Of a stretch of DNA of 45,981 bases, positions 33,219 to 41,460 are shown piece after piece; the stretch's first letter is position 1, and each line of letters starts with the position of its first letter. A program made the position numbers and the translations under genes. The notes beneath the pieces are model-generated. The model did not search any database and was not told the origin of the DNA. It saw only the letters and a list, made by a program, of their open reading frames with translations. Origin of the DNA: Streptomyces sp. CB01635 (GTDB lineage Bacteria; Actinomycetota; Actinomycetes; Streptomycetales; Streptomycetaceae); assembly GCF_002803065.1 (NCBI RefSeq), contig NZ_NNBL01000045.1, forward strand, positions 1 to 45,981. Direction: 5' to 3'.

Positions 33219-34213
33219 CGAGCAAGCGACGCACCGGACTGTATGTTATGGACCCGGCACGCTTCGATGACGTCTATGGACCGGCCGAACGCGCTCTGAT
33301 CGAGCGACACTTGACCATCGAGCGGCCTCCCTGCGCCGCCCCCGAGCTGACCGCTGATCTGCTGGCCGACATCGACGTACTGGTCACCGGATGGGGCGCG
33401 CCTCGGCTCGACACTGCACTCCTCGACCAGGCGCCGCGGCTCGATCTCGTGCTCTACGCCGCCGGATCGGTACGCCCCCTGGTGACTGCGGAGTCCTGGG
33501 CCCGCGGGGTGCGGGTCACCGCCGCCGGTGCCGTGATCGCCGACCGGGTCGCGGACTTCGCGCTCGCGCAGATCCTGTACGCGCTCAAGCACGGCTGGCG
33601 CTACGTCCTCACGGCGCGCCGCACCCGGGCGGCGGCCGAGCGCCGCGGCGAGCTCGGCACCGCGGGGGCCACCGTCGGACTCGTCTCCCTGGGCGCCACC
33701 GGACGTGCCACGGCCCGGCTCCTGACCCGGCACGGCGTACGACTCCTGGCCCACGACCCGTACGTGTCCGACGCCGACATCCGGTCCCTGGGTGCCGAAC
33801 CGGCCTCGCTGGAGCGGCTGTTCGCCGAGAGCGACGTGGTGAGTCTGCACGCGCCGCTGCTGGCGGAGACCCGCCGCATGGTCGGCAAGCGGCTTCTGCG
33901 CTTGATGCGCCCCGACGCCACCCTCGTCAACACCGCGCGCGGCGGCCTCATCGACGAACCCGCGCTCGTGACCGTACTCAAGGAGCGCCTCGACCTGTTC
34001 GCCGTGCTCGACGTCACCGACCCCGAGCCCGCCGACCCCGGCTCGCCGCTATTCGGGCTGGAAAACGTCGTGGTCACCCCACACCTGGCCGGCAGCCTCG
34101 GCCCGGAGCGGCGGCTGCTCGGCCGGGCCATGGCCGACGACCTCGACCGGTACGTCGCCGGGCGCCCGCTGCGCCACGAGGTGGTCGCCACCGCGATGGA
34201 GCACGCAGCATGA
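33215..34213 (+). CDS. D-isomer 2-hydroxyacid dehydrogenase 1
   Basis: 332 residues from ATG 33215 (AAAGGGAG before it; ATGA overlap with the previous stop). Nucleotide motif VGLVSLGATGRATARLL: the first glycine of GxGxxG is Ser here (SLGATG). The family catalytic Arg/Glu/His are present in VNTARGGLIDEPAL, DVTDPEPADPGSPL and VVTPHLAGSLG. Such enzymes reduce or oxidise 2-keto/2-hydroxy acids with NAD(P). In this operon it likely works on a sugar-acid intermediate. The altered glycine motif may affect cofactor use. Confidence 0.88.
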   Translation: MTSKRRTGLYVMDPARFDDVYGPAERALIERHLTIERPPCAAPELTADLLADIDVLVTGWGAPRLDTALLDQAPRLDLVLYAAGSVRPLVTAESWARGVRVTAAGAVIADRVADFALAQILYALKHGWRYVLTARRTRAAAERRGELGTAGATVGLVSLGATGRATARLLTRHGVRLLAHDPYVSDADIRSLGAEPASLERLFAESDVVSLHAPLLAETRRMVGKRLLRLMRPDATLVNTARGGLIDEPALVTVLKERLDLFAVLDVTDPEPADPGSPLFGLENVVVTPHLAGSLGPERRLLGRAMADDLDRYVAGRPLRHEVVATAMEHAA

Positions 34214-35193
34214 CCACATCCATATCCGCATTCACCCTCGTCATGGTGCCGCCGCTGTCCGCGGAGACCCGCGCCTGGCCCGACCGGCTCCGTAAGACCG
34301 TTCCGGGGATCACGGTGCTGAGCCCCGAGGACCCCGACGCGGTGCGTGCCGCGCTGGCCCGCGCCGACGCCGCGTACGGGACGCTCACCCCCGAACTCCT
34401 CGGTATCACACAGCAGTTGCGCTGGCTGCAGGCCCCACAGGCGGGACCCCCGCCCGGCTTCTACCACACGGATCTCGTGCGGCACCCGGCCCAGGTCACG
34501 AACATGCGGGACACCTACACCGACCACGTCGCCCATCACACCGTGGCACTGGTCCTGGCCCTCGCCCGGCAACTGCCCCGCTACGTACGGGAGCAGGCCG
34601 CCGGACACTGGGCACCGGACTGGTCGGACGGCGCTGTCGTGCCGCTGGCCGAGGCGCATGCGCTCGTCGTCGGTACGGGCGCGGTCGGCGCCGAGGCGGG
34701 ACGGCTCCTCGCCGCGTTCGGCACGCACGTGGAGGGAGTCGACCCCCGCGTCACCGAGGCGCCGCCCGGCTTCAGCAGGGTGCTGACGCCCGACCACCTC
34801 GACCGGGCGCTCGGCCGGGCGGACCTAGTGATTCTGACGGTGCCGCACACCCCGAGCACGGAGGGCCTGATGGACGCCGACCGACTGGCCGCCATGAAGC
34901 CGGGGTCCTGTCTGGTCAACGTCGGCCGCGGCCCCACTGTCCGCCTCGACGACCTCGTCGCGGCACTGGACTCGGGGCACCTGCGAGGCGCCGCCCTCGA
35001 CGTCTTCGAGCGGGAACCGCTCCCGGAGGACCATCCGCTGTGGCGCCACCCTGCGGCGGTGATCACCCCGCATGTCGCGGGAGCCGGGCCGCACGCAGCG
35101 CAGCGCAGGTTCGAGGTGCTCGCGGAGAACGCCCAACGGTTCGCCGACGGGCGGCCGTTGATCAACGTAGTGGACAAGACGCAATGGTTCTGA
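34210..35193 (+). CDS. D-isomer 2-hydroxyacid dehydrogenase 2
   Basis: 327 residues from ATG 34210, overlapping the previous stop (ATGA). Normal nucleotide motif HALVVGTGAVGAEAGRLL (GTGAVG), catalytic Arg in VNVGRGPTVRLDDL, Glu in DVFEREPLPEDHPLW and His in VITPHVAGAG. It is divergent from the neighbouring paralogue, so the two probably do different steps or use different cofactors rather than being a recent duplication. Confidence 0.9.
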   Translation: MTTSISAFTLVMVPPLSAETRAWPDRLRKTVPGITVLSPEDPDAVRAALARADAAYGTLTPELLGITQQLRWLQAPQAGPPPGFYHTDLVRHPAQVTNMRDTYTDHVAHHTVALVLALARQLPRYVREQAAGHWAPDWSDGAVVPLAEAHALVVGTGAVGAEAGRLLAAFGTHVEGVDPRVTEAPPGFSRVLTPDHLDRALGRADLVILTVPHTPSTEGLMDADRLAAMKPGSCLVNVGRGPTVRLDDLVAALDSGHLRGAALDVFEREPLPEDHPLWRHPAAVITPHVAGAGPHAAQRRFEVLAENAQRFADGRPLINVVDKTQWF

Positions 35194-36359
35194 ACCCCGA
35201 GGCCGACACCCGGCCCGCCACCGCAACCACCGTCGAACGCATCGAGGTCTTCACCGTCGCGCTGCCGACGCTGCGGGAGTTCACCGTCGCGGGCGGTGGC
35301 GTCACCACCCGGGGACGGCCCGCGATCCGCGTACTCGTCAAGGTCTCCGCGTCGGACGGAAGCACGGGATGGGGCGAGGCGACGCCGATCCCCTCCTGGA
35401 CGTATGAGACCACCGAGTCCATCGTCTCGACCCTGACCCACTACCTGGCGCCTGCCGCCACTGGACTGCCGCTGTGGGATCTCGACGGGCTCGTCCGGGC
35501 CTGTGACCGTGCCATCCGGCGCGGCTGGTCGACAGGTATGCCGCTGGCCCGCGCCGCCCTGGACGTCGCGTGGCACGACGCCCTGGCGCGCTCGCGCGGC
35601 GTGAGCCTGGGCGAGCTGTGGGGCAGACGGCGCCACGAAAGCGTCGAACTCTGCTGGATCGTCACGGGAGTCGACGCGGATGCCGTCGCCGATTCCCTGG
35701 CCGAGGGCCGAGCGGCCGGATACCGCCACTTCAAGGTGAAGGCGGGGCTCGAACCCGGGCGAGGCGTCGGAGCGGACGTCGCCCGCGTGGCCGCTGTCCG
35801 CGCAGCCGCACCCGACGCGACGCTGATCGTCGACGCCAACCAGGCCGGCACCCAGGAATCCGCGCTGTGCCTCGCCCAGCGGCTCGCCCCGCTCGACGTC
35901 GTGGCGCTCGAACAGCCGCTGCCCGCCAACGACATCGACGGGCTGCGCCGACTGCGGGACCTCAGCCCGGTGGCGATCGCCGTGGACGAGAGCCTGCGGC
36001 ACCCCACCGACCTGGCGTCGTTCGTGCGCCTGGGCGCCATCGGCATCGCCGTGGCGAAGGTGCAGCGCTGCGCGGGCCTCACCCTGGCGCTGCGCCAGTG
36101 CCAACTGGCCGAGGACTGCGGGATCGGGCTCATGGGGTCGGGACTCACTGAGTCCGACATCGGCCTCGCCGCGTCCCTGCACCTGTTCGCGGCCCACGAC
36201 CTCATCGCACCTGCCGACCTCAACGGCCGGCAGTTCCTCAGCAGTCCCTACGCGACCGGGCCCGGGATCCGGGTGCGTCAGGGAGTGGCCGAGGTCCCGA
36301 CAGGGCCCGGCCTCGGTATCGGCGTCGACGAAGGGATTGTACGAGAACTCGCTTGTTGA
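35184..36359 (+). CDS. Enolase-superfamily enzyme (mandelate racemase/muconate lactonizing type)
   Basis: 391 residues from ATG 35184, overlapping the upstream gene by 10 bp. The MLE-type N-terminal capping domain is followed by the barrel: YRHFKVKAGLEPG (KxK acid/base pair), LIVDANQAGT (first metal Asp), DVVALEQPLPANDI (Glu), IAVDESLRHP (Asp-Glu), VAKVQRCAGL (second-face lysine) and MGSGLTESDIGLAASLHLFA. Enolase-superfamily members in such operons are often acid-sugar dehydratases, epimerases or cycloisomerases; the KxK and opposite Lys favour a MLE-subgroup racemase/epimerase or cycloisomerase. It is the last gene of the overlapping operon. Confidence 0.88.
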   Translation: MVLNPEADTRPATATTVERIEVFTVALPTLREFTVAGGGVTTRGRPAIRVLVKVSASDGSTGWGEATPIPSWTYETTESIVSTLTHYLAPAATGLPLWDLDGLVRACDRAIRRGWSTGMPLARAALDVAWHDALARSRGVSLGELWGRRRHESVELCWIVTGVDADAVADSLAEGRAAGYRHFKVKAGLEPGRGVGADVARVAAVRAAAPDATLIVDANQAGTQESALCLAQRLAPLDVVALEQPLPANDIDGLRRLRDLSPVAIAVDESLRHPTDLASFVRLGAIGIAVAKVQRCAGLTLALRQCQLAEDCGIGLMGSGLTESDIGLAASLHLFAAHDLIAPADLNGRQFLSSPYATGPGIRVRQGVAEVPTGPGLGIGVDEGIVRELAC

Positions 36360-36431
36360 GCCGTGCCCGGCGGACGGGTACGGCCACCCACCCCCGAGGG
36401 CCTGTCATGGCCCTGACGTAGGGAGTCGCAC

Positions 36432-37244
36432 ATGAACAGTCAGGCACTTACGCACAGTTCACGCCGCGGTTCACAGCGCCGCGCTCTCTCCTGGCTCGCA
36501 GCATCAGCACTCGCCGTGGGCCTCCTCGTCACGGCGCAACACGCGTCGGCCGCTCCGGCGGATGCCGCCGCCTGCCCTGCCCCGGCCTCCGCCATCGGGC
36601 TGAGCAAGGCCTGGAAGCTCCAGCTGCCCCTGCCGAACAGCTCCGGATCACCGCTGGAGGTCAAGCAGCCCGCCCTGGCGACGTACGACAACACGCCCTG
36701 GTTCACGACCACGTCGGGCTGCGACGCGATCAGGTTCCGGGCCGCCGTCAACGGCGCCACCACCAGCAACACCGGGTACCCGCGGTCCGAACTGCGCGAG
36801 ATGACCTCGGACGGGTCGGGGAACGCCAGCTGGTCGTCCACCGATGGCACCCACACCATGGTGGTCGACGAGGCCGTCACACATCTGCCCGCGGACAAGC
36901 CGCACATCATGGCGGGCCAGATACACGACGAGACGAGCGACGTCACGTCGTTCCGCCTCGAAGGCAGCAGCTTGTACGTGACGTCGTACAACACCACGCA
37001 CTACAAGCTGGTGACGTCCGACTATCAGTTGGGGGACCGCTTCCAGGGGAAGTTCGTCGTCCACGACGGGAAGGTCGACGTCTACTACAAGGGCACACTC
37101 CAGGCGACCATCGCCGCCGACTTCGGCAGCGGCTACTTCAAGGCGGGCGCCTACACGCAGGCGAACTGCAACAACTCCTCGCCGTGCGACACCTCGAACT
37201 ACGGTGAAGTCTCCCTGTACAAAGTCACCGTGACGCACTCCTGA
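36432..37244 (+). CDS. Secreted alginate lyase, polysaccharide lyase family 7
   Basis: 270 residues with an export signal (RR-rich start, hydrophobic core LSWLAASALAVGLLVTAQ, cleavage near HASA-AP, about residue 40). The three PL7 motifs are all present and in order: RSELREM (118-124), QIH (163-165) and YFKAGAYTQ (235-243). In the family, the His of QIH and the Tyr of the last motif catalyse beta-elimination, and Ile in QIH is associated with action on polyG or mixed alginate rather than polyM. No carbohydrate-binding module. It follows the MLE gene by 72 bp with GTAGGGAG before the ATG, so it may be co-transcribed or have its own promoter. Confidence 0.92.
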   Translation: MNSQALTHSSRRGSQRRALSWLAASALAVGLLVTAQHASAAPADAAACPAPASAIGLSKAWKLQLPLPNSSGSPLEVKQPALATYDNTPWFTTTSGCDAIRFRAAVNGATTSNTGYPRSELREMTSDGSGNASWSSTDGTHTMVVDEAVTHLPADKPHIMAGQIHDETSDVTSFRLEGSSLYVTSYNTTHYKLVTSDYQLGDRFQGKFVVHDGKVDVYYKGTLQATIAADFGSGYFKAGAYTQANCNNSSPCDTSNYGEVSLYKVTVTHS

Positions 37245-37251
37245 GACGGCG

Positions 37252-37279
37252 GCGCCCCCGGGCCCCGCCCCGGGGGCGC
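37252..37279. terminator. Strong hairpin after the alginate lyase gene
   Basis: GCGCCCCCGG (37252-37261) and CCGGGGGCGC (37270-37279) form a perfect 10-bp GC-only stem with an 8-nt loop directly after the lyase stop. Streptomyces terminators commonly lack a T-tract, so this is the probable end of the locus. Confidence 0.75.
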
Positions 37280-37369
37280 ACCGCCCGGCTTCGAGCGGGG
37301 CATTCGGCGCCCGCAGACTACGAAGACACGTCTGTCACGGCTCCACAACCGCGGCCTGAAGGCATACGC

Positions 37370-37645
37370 CGGAGCCTCGCCCATCACCCGGGCCTCCGGC
37401 AAGAAGTGTGGGGTGAGCACTGCTGGTCGCCGTCCTACTTCGCCGCCTCGTGCGGGGGCGCCGAAGAACTCCAGGGCATCCGGCAGAGGGTACGGCTCCG
37501 CAAGCACCAACGGGTCACACTCCACTCCTGCGCATTCGCCCAGTTCGGAGACTTCATCGTCTACAAGACGCACCGAGCAGACGTTCCCGTGGTGTACGTC
37601 GATCCTGCCTACACCTCGCAGCAGTGCTGCGAGTGCGGCTTGAAC
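37370..37645 (+). pseudogene. IS200/IS605 remnant: TnpA tail fused to TnpB tail
   Basis: EVWGEHCWSPSYFAASCGGA is the C-terminal core of an IS200-type Y1 transposase (TnpA). It runs directly into VRLRKHQRVTLHSCAFAQFG, FIVYKTHRADVPVVYVDPAY and TSQQCCECG, the RuvC-III and zinc-ribbon end of TnpB. All the rest of TnpA and TnpB, including most of the nuclease domain, is missing, so an internal deletion collapsed the element into one frame. Confidence 0.75.
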
Positions 37646-38590
37646 CCGTCGCCGAGGCCCTCGCCGACGGGGGTGACCCCGGATCCACTCTCAAGTGGCT
37701 CAGCCCTCGAGCCCGAGCCACCGAGATCCTGAAGCAGCTTGGACGACCTGGATTTCCAGTCGAGCACGACACCCTGGACCAGTTCCCGCCGAGCCGGGAG
37801 TAGACTATTTGCGCGGTGTCCTGGTCACAGCCGGTGCTCTGCCTCGACGAGGCGAACGCATGCTGACCATCAGCCGATGGATCGACAAAACGCTCCAAAG
37901 CCTCACCGCGGCGGACGATCGCAGGATGCTTGCGGCGTTCGCTCAATGGCACGAACTGCCCCGTCTGCGGCAACGACTGGGTGGGCGACTCACCACCGGC
38001 AACCAGGTCAATGGCATCCGGCAACAGATCCGAGAAGCCGCCCGTCTCCTCCAATGGCTCCGCGACCACGGAACCGAGCTGAGCCGATGCGATCAAGGGC
38101 ACATCGATGAATGGCTCTTCGAGGCACCAGCGTCCGTCAGCACGCCCGCCCTTTCGTGAAATGGGCAGTGACTCACCATCACGCTCACGGACTTGAGGTC
38201 CCCGCACCAGTGCGGAGCCACCCCACACCGCCACTGGACGACCAGAAGCGCATTGAGATCGCCCAGCGACTCCTGACCGACACCACCGTCGCCCTGGAAG
38301 TCCGAGTCGCTGGTCTCCTGATGGCGATCTTTGCTCAATCCACCGCCACGATCGTGAAGCTCCAAGTCGACCAGGTCCTCCGCACCGCAGCAGGAATTCA
38401 CCTCGAACTCGGCCGCGAGCCCCTCCATCTTCCAGCAGCCCTCGGTGACCTCATGGAACAACTCGCAGACTCCCGGCGCCCCTACTCCAACGTTGGACGC
38501 TCCACCATCAGCCCCTGGCTCTCCCCTGGCCGGCACCCAGAGATCCACCTCAGCTCGGCGAGTCTCCTGATCCGCCTTAGTGGGACTGTC
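37636..38590 (+). pseudogene. Tyrosine-recombinase-like/integrase-type gene, multiply frameshifted
   Basis: Three consecutive frames carry related pieces: EPVAEALADGGDPGSTLKWL, then DYLRGVLVTAGALPRRGERM with QWHELPRLRQRLGGRLTTGN and QVNGIRQQIREAARLLQWLR, then RQHARPFVKWAVTHHHAHGL, LEVRVAGLLMAIFAQSTATI and RPYSNVGRSTISPWLSPGRH. The order and content resemble a Streptomyces family annotated as site-specific recombinase-like. Shifts occur near 37800 and 38125, and the 3' end is cut by the IS256 element at about 38582. Identification rests on pattern memory; the catalytic R..HxxR..Y residues are not all visible. Confidence 0.55.
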
Positions 38591-38620
38591 CAATCAACGG
38601 TGTAATTGGGGCTGTTGAGG

Positions 38621-39913
38621 TTAGTGGCGTGCTGCGCTGAGGCGGCCGTCGAAGGTGATGTCGAAGGCGTTGAGAGCGGTCTTCCAGCGGCTGGTCCAGC
38701 GGGCTTGTCCCTTGCCGGTGGGGTCGAGGGACATGATCGCCATGTAGACGCATTTCAGTGCGGCCTGCTCGTTGGGGAAGTGGCCGCGGGCCTTGACCGC
38801 CCGGCGAATCCGCGCGTTGACGGACTCGATGGCGTTGGTCGTGCAGACGATCCTGCGGATCTCGGTGTCGAACCGAAGGAACGGAGTGAACTCCTCCCAG
38901 GCGTTCTCCCAGAGCCTCACGATCGCCGGATACTTTTTGCCCCAGGTGTCGGCGAAGTCGGCGAACCGCTCCAGGGCGGCGTCTTCGGTCGCGGCCGTGT
39001 AGACGGGCTTGAGGGCCTTGGCGATCTTGTCCCAGTCCTGGCGGGCGGCATAGCGGAACGAGTTCCTCAGGAGGTGCACGACGCAGGTCTGGACGATCGT
39101 GGCCGGCCAGACCGTCTCGACCGCGTCGGGCAGGCCCCTGAGGCCGTCGCAGACGAGCATGAGGACGTCGCCCACGCCGCGGTTCTTGATCTCGGTCAGG
39201 ATATTCAGCCAGTGCTTGGCGCCCTCGCCGCCGTCACCGGCCCACAGGCCGAGGATTTCCCGGCGGCCTTCCGTGGTGACGGCCAGGGCCACATAGATCG
39301 GACGGTTGGCGACCGCGCCGTCGCGGATTTTCACGTGGATGGCATCGATGAAGATGACGGGATAGACCGGGTCGAGGGGCCGGTTCTGCCATTCGGCCAT
39401 GCCCTCGAGGACCTTGTCGGTGATGGTCGAGATCGTCTGGCGGGAGACGTCTGTGCCATAGACCTCCGCCAGGTGGGCCTGGACTTCTCCTGTCGTGAGG
39501 CCCTTCGCGGCGAGTGAGATGACCATCTCGTCGACGCCGGTCAGACGCCGTTGCCTCTTCTTCACGATCTTCGGCTCGAACGATCCGTCCCGGTCACGAG
39601 GCACGGCAATCTCCACCGGGCCGACCTCGGTCAGCACGGTCTTGGAGCGGGTTCCGTTGCGGGAGTTGCCGCCGTTCTTGCCCGCCGGATCATGCCGGTC
39701 ATAGCCAAGGTGATCGGTGACCTCGCCCTCCAGAGCCGACTCCAGAAGCCGTTTCGTGAGCTGCTGCAGCAGACCTCCCTCGCCGGTCAGCTGCAGCCCC
39801 TCGGCCTGGGCGCGACCTACCAACTCCTCGATCAGCTGGTCATCCACCGCCCTCGCTGGCTGCGGGACAACCACCTCTGAACTCGCGTCCTCAGACGTGT
39901 TGTTACTGGTCAT
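38621..39913 (-). CDS. IS256-family transposase
   Basis: 430 residues from ATG 39913 (GGAGGA seven bases upstream; an ATG five codons earlier is possible). Complete DDE enzyme: FIDAIHVKIRDGAVANRPIY with the first Asp, DVLMLVCDGLRGLPDAVETV with the second Asp, and RIVCTTNAIESVNARIRRAV with the catalytic Glu. The N-terminal LLQQLTKRLLESALEGEVTD region and FPNEQAALKCVYMAI near the end are standard. Intact and likely active in principle, but its right terminal repeat is disrupted, which should block transposition of this copy. Confidence 0.95.
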   Translation of the reverse strand: MTSNNTSEDASSEVVVPQPARAVDDQLIEELVGRAQAEGLQLTGEGGLLQQLTKRLLESALEGEVTDHLGYDRHDPAGKNGGNSRNGTRSKTVLTEVGPVEIAVPRDRDGSFEPKIVKKRQRRLTGVDEMVISLAAKGLTTGEVQAHLAEVYGTDVSRQTISTITDKVLEGMAEWQNRPLDPVYPVIFIDAIHVKIRDGAVANRPIYVALAVTTEGRREILGLWAGDGGEGAKHWLNILTEIKNRGVGDVLMLVCDGLRGLPDAVETVWPATIVQTCVVHLLRNSFRYAARQDWDKIAKALKPVYTAATEDAALERFADFADTWGKKYPAIVRLWENAWEEFTPFLRFDTEIRRIVCTTNAIESVNARIRRAVKARGHFPNEQAALKCVYMAIMSLDPTGKGQARWTSRWKTALNAFDITFDGRLSAARH

Positions 39914-39956
39914 CAGTGCATCCTCCATGATCAGGAGTTACACCGTTCTTCTTACA

Positions 39957-40836
39957 GGCTCTAACAAAGCCGTTGATCATGTGACTGTTGGCTTATCGGG
40001 TCGTGGGTCCGTTCATGGGGAAACGTCAGTCGCGGCCATGGATCGTGTCGGACGAACTGTGGTCGCTCATCGAGCCGTTACTGCCCAAGCCGAGCCCGAA
40101 GCTGGTCGAGGGCCGACCGCGGGTGCCGGACCGGCAGGCGTTCTGCGGGATCCTGTTCGTCCTGCACACCGGCATCCAATGGGAATACCTGCCCCAGGAG
40201 TTGGGCTTCGGATCAGGCATGACCTGCTGGCGGCGCCTGGCCGCCTGGAACGAGGCCGGCGTGTGGGACCAGCTCCATGTGGTGCTGCTGAAGGAACTGC
40301 GGTCGAAGAACCAGCTGGACTGGTCTCGGGCGGTGATCGACTCTTCCCACGTCCGGGCGGCCCGGCGGGGCCCAAAAGCGGGCCCAGTCCGGTCGACCGC
40401 GCACGTCCGGGCAGCAAGCACCACGTCATCACCGACGGGCAGGGCATACCGCTCGCGGTGTCACTGACCGGTGGAAACCGCAATGACGTCACGCAGTTGC
40501 TGCCCCTGCTCGACAAGATTCCTGCCATCGGCGGTGTCGTCGGCCGGCCACGGCGTCGGCCCGATCTGCTCTTCGCTGACCGCGGCTACGACCACGACAA
40601 ATACCGGCGCCTGGTGCGGGCACGTGGCATCCGCCCCGTGATCGCCGAACGCGGTCAGCCGCACGGCACCGGTCTGGGCGTCTTTCGTTGGGTCGTCGAG
40701 CGGACGATCTCCTGGCTGCACGGCTTCCGCCGCCTGCGCATTCGTTGGGAAAGACGCGACGACATCCACGAGGCCTTCCTCGGCATCGCCACCTGCCTCA
40801 TCACCCACCGCCACGTCCAACGCCTTTGTTAGGACC
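39957..40836 (+). mobile_element. IS5-family element nested in the IS256 right end
   Basis: Terminal inverted repeats: GGCTCTAACAAAGCCGTTG from 39957 and, reversed, GGTCCTAACAAAGGCGTTG ending at 40836. The flanks carry a direct repeat TCTTACA(G), at 39950-39957 and 40837-40844, the 7- or 8-bp target duplication. Removing the element and one repeat restores the IS256 terminal repeat. Length about 880 bp. Confidence 0.85.
40015..40832 (+). CDS. IS5-family transposase, expressed by -1 frameshift
   Basis: Two frames joined at a C-CCA-AAA heptamer (40371-40377). OrfA (start taken as ATG 40015; in-frame TTG/GTG at 39988/40003 possible) carries WIVSDELWSLIEPLLPKPSP, GIQWEYLPQELGFGSGMTCW and AVIDSSHVRAARRGPK, with the first catalytic Asp. 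OrfB in the -1 frame carries GSKHHVITDGQGIPLAVSLT, LLFADRGYDHDKYRRL (second Asp) and VVERTISWLHGFRRLRIRWE (Glu). The slip site X-XXY-YYZ is the classical one, so the fusion is probably programmed as in the IS427-like group. Predicted join is 40015-40377 with 40377-40832. Confidence 0.9.
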
Positions 40837-40898
40837 TCTTACAGTCCCTAAAACAGTCCCCCATTCCCGTAGTGAGCGGTTGGATCTACGGTGCCCCC

Positions 40899-41363
40899 AT
40901 GGACTGGGGGACTTTGCTACCCACCTTGGTGGGTGCGGTGATCGGCGTGGGATCCACTCTCGGAGCCGACAGGCTGCGATGGGCTCGCGAACTGCGTCAG
41001 CGGGCTACGAGCAGCAGACAGGAGTTGTACGGACAATTTCTGACTGCGCTGAACGAAGCGGCCGAGTCTCTGTGGGTGCTGGGACTCGGTGATCGCCATG
41101 ACTCCTCGATCGACCTCCCTGAGGCGCTAAGGGCCGCGGTGCACGGGACGGGCCTCTACTCATTTCGAGAGCAGGTCATGATCATCGCCACCGATGACGT
41201 CCTTGCGAAGGCCGACCAAGCTGTGGACCGCGTCCGGGAGTACCGAGACTGTCTGGCGGCAGGTCATCGCGAGGGTTCGCCCGACGAGGTAGCCGGCATG
41301 GATGCCTACAAGAGGGCTGTCAAGGAACTGCGCTCTGCAATGCGAGCCGACCTCATTCCATAG
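40899..41363 (+). CDS. Hypothetical membrane-anchored protein
   Basis: About 154 residues from ATG 40899; a GTG at 40872 would add nine. One hydrophobic segment at residues 5-20 (LLPTLVGAVIGVGSTLG) followed by a charged helical domain (RLRWARELRQRATSSRQELY). A Streptomyces-type single-pass protein of unknown role. It lies just upstream of the small TM protein/NB-ARC pair on the same strand, 97 bp before it, and could be part of that unit or independent. Confidence 0.7.
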   Translation: MDWGTLLPTLVGAVIGVGSTLGADRLRWARELRQRATSSRQELYGQFLTALNEAAESLWVLGLGDRHDSSIDLPEALRAAVHGTGLYSFREQVMIIATDDVLAKADQAVDRVREYRDCLAAGHREGSPDEVAGMDAYKRAVKELRSAMRADLIP

Positions 41364-41460
41364 GAGTCCAGGGGGCGAAAACGGTCCACTCTGCTGCTCT
41401 TGAATGGCAGTCTGGTGGCGATCTGGTCGTCGCGGGTTACAGGGGAGGGGAGCCGGGTTG

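Larger units (their letters stand above)
38582..40848 (-). mobile_element. IS256-family element carrying an inserted IS5-family element
   Basis: The left end GGGACTGT..AACGGTGTAA begins at 38582. The right end is split: ACACCGTTCTTCTTACAG lies at 39940-39957 and, after the nested element, ACAGTCCC ends at 40848. Rejoined, the right end reads (reverse) GGGACTGTAAGAAGAACGGT followed by GTAA, matching the left end at most positions. So the IS256 element was interrupted in its right terminal repeat. No target duplication of the IS256 itself is visible. Confidence 0.8.

Noticed and set aside
38573..40856. Target duplication of the IS256 element
   Set aside because: The flanks (…GCCTTAGT and TAAAACAG…) do not match, so no duplication is claimed.
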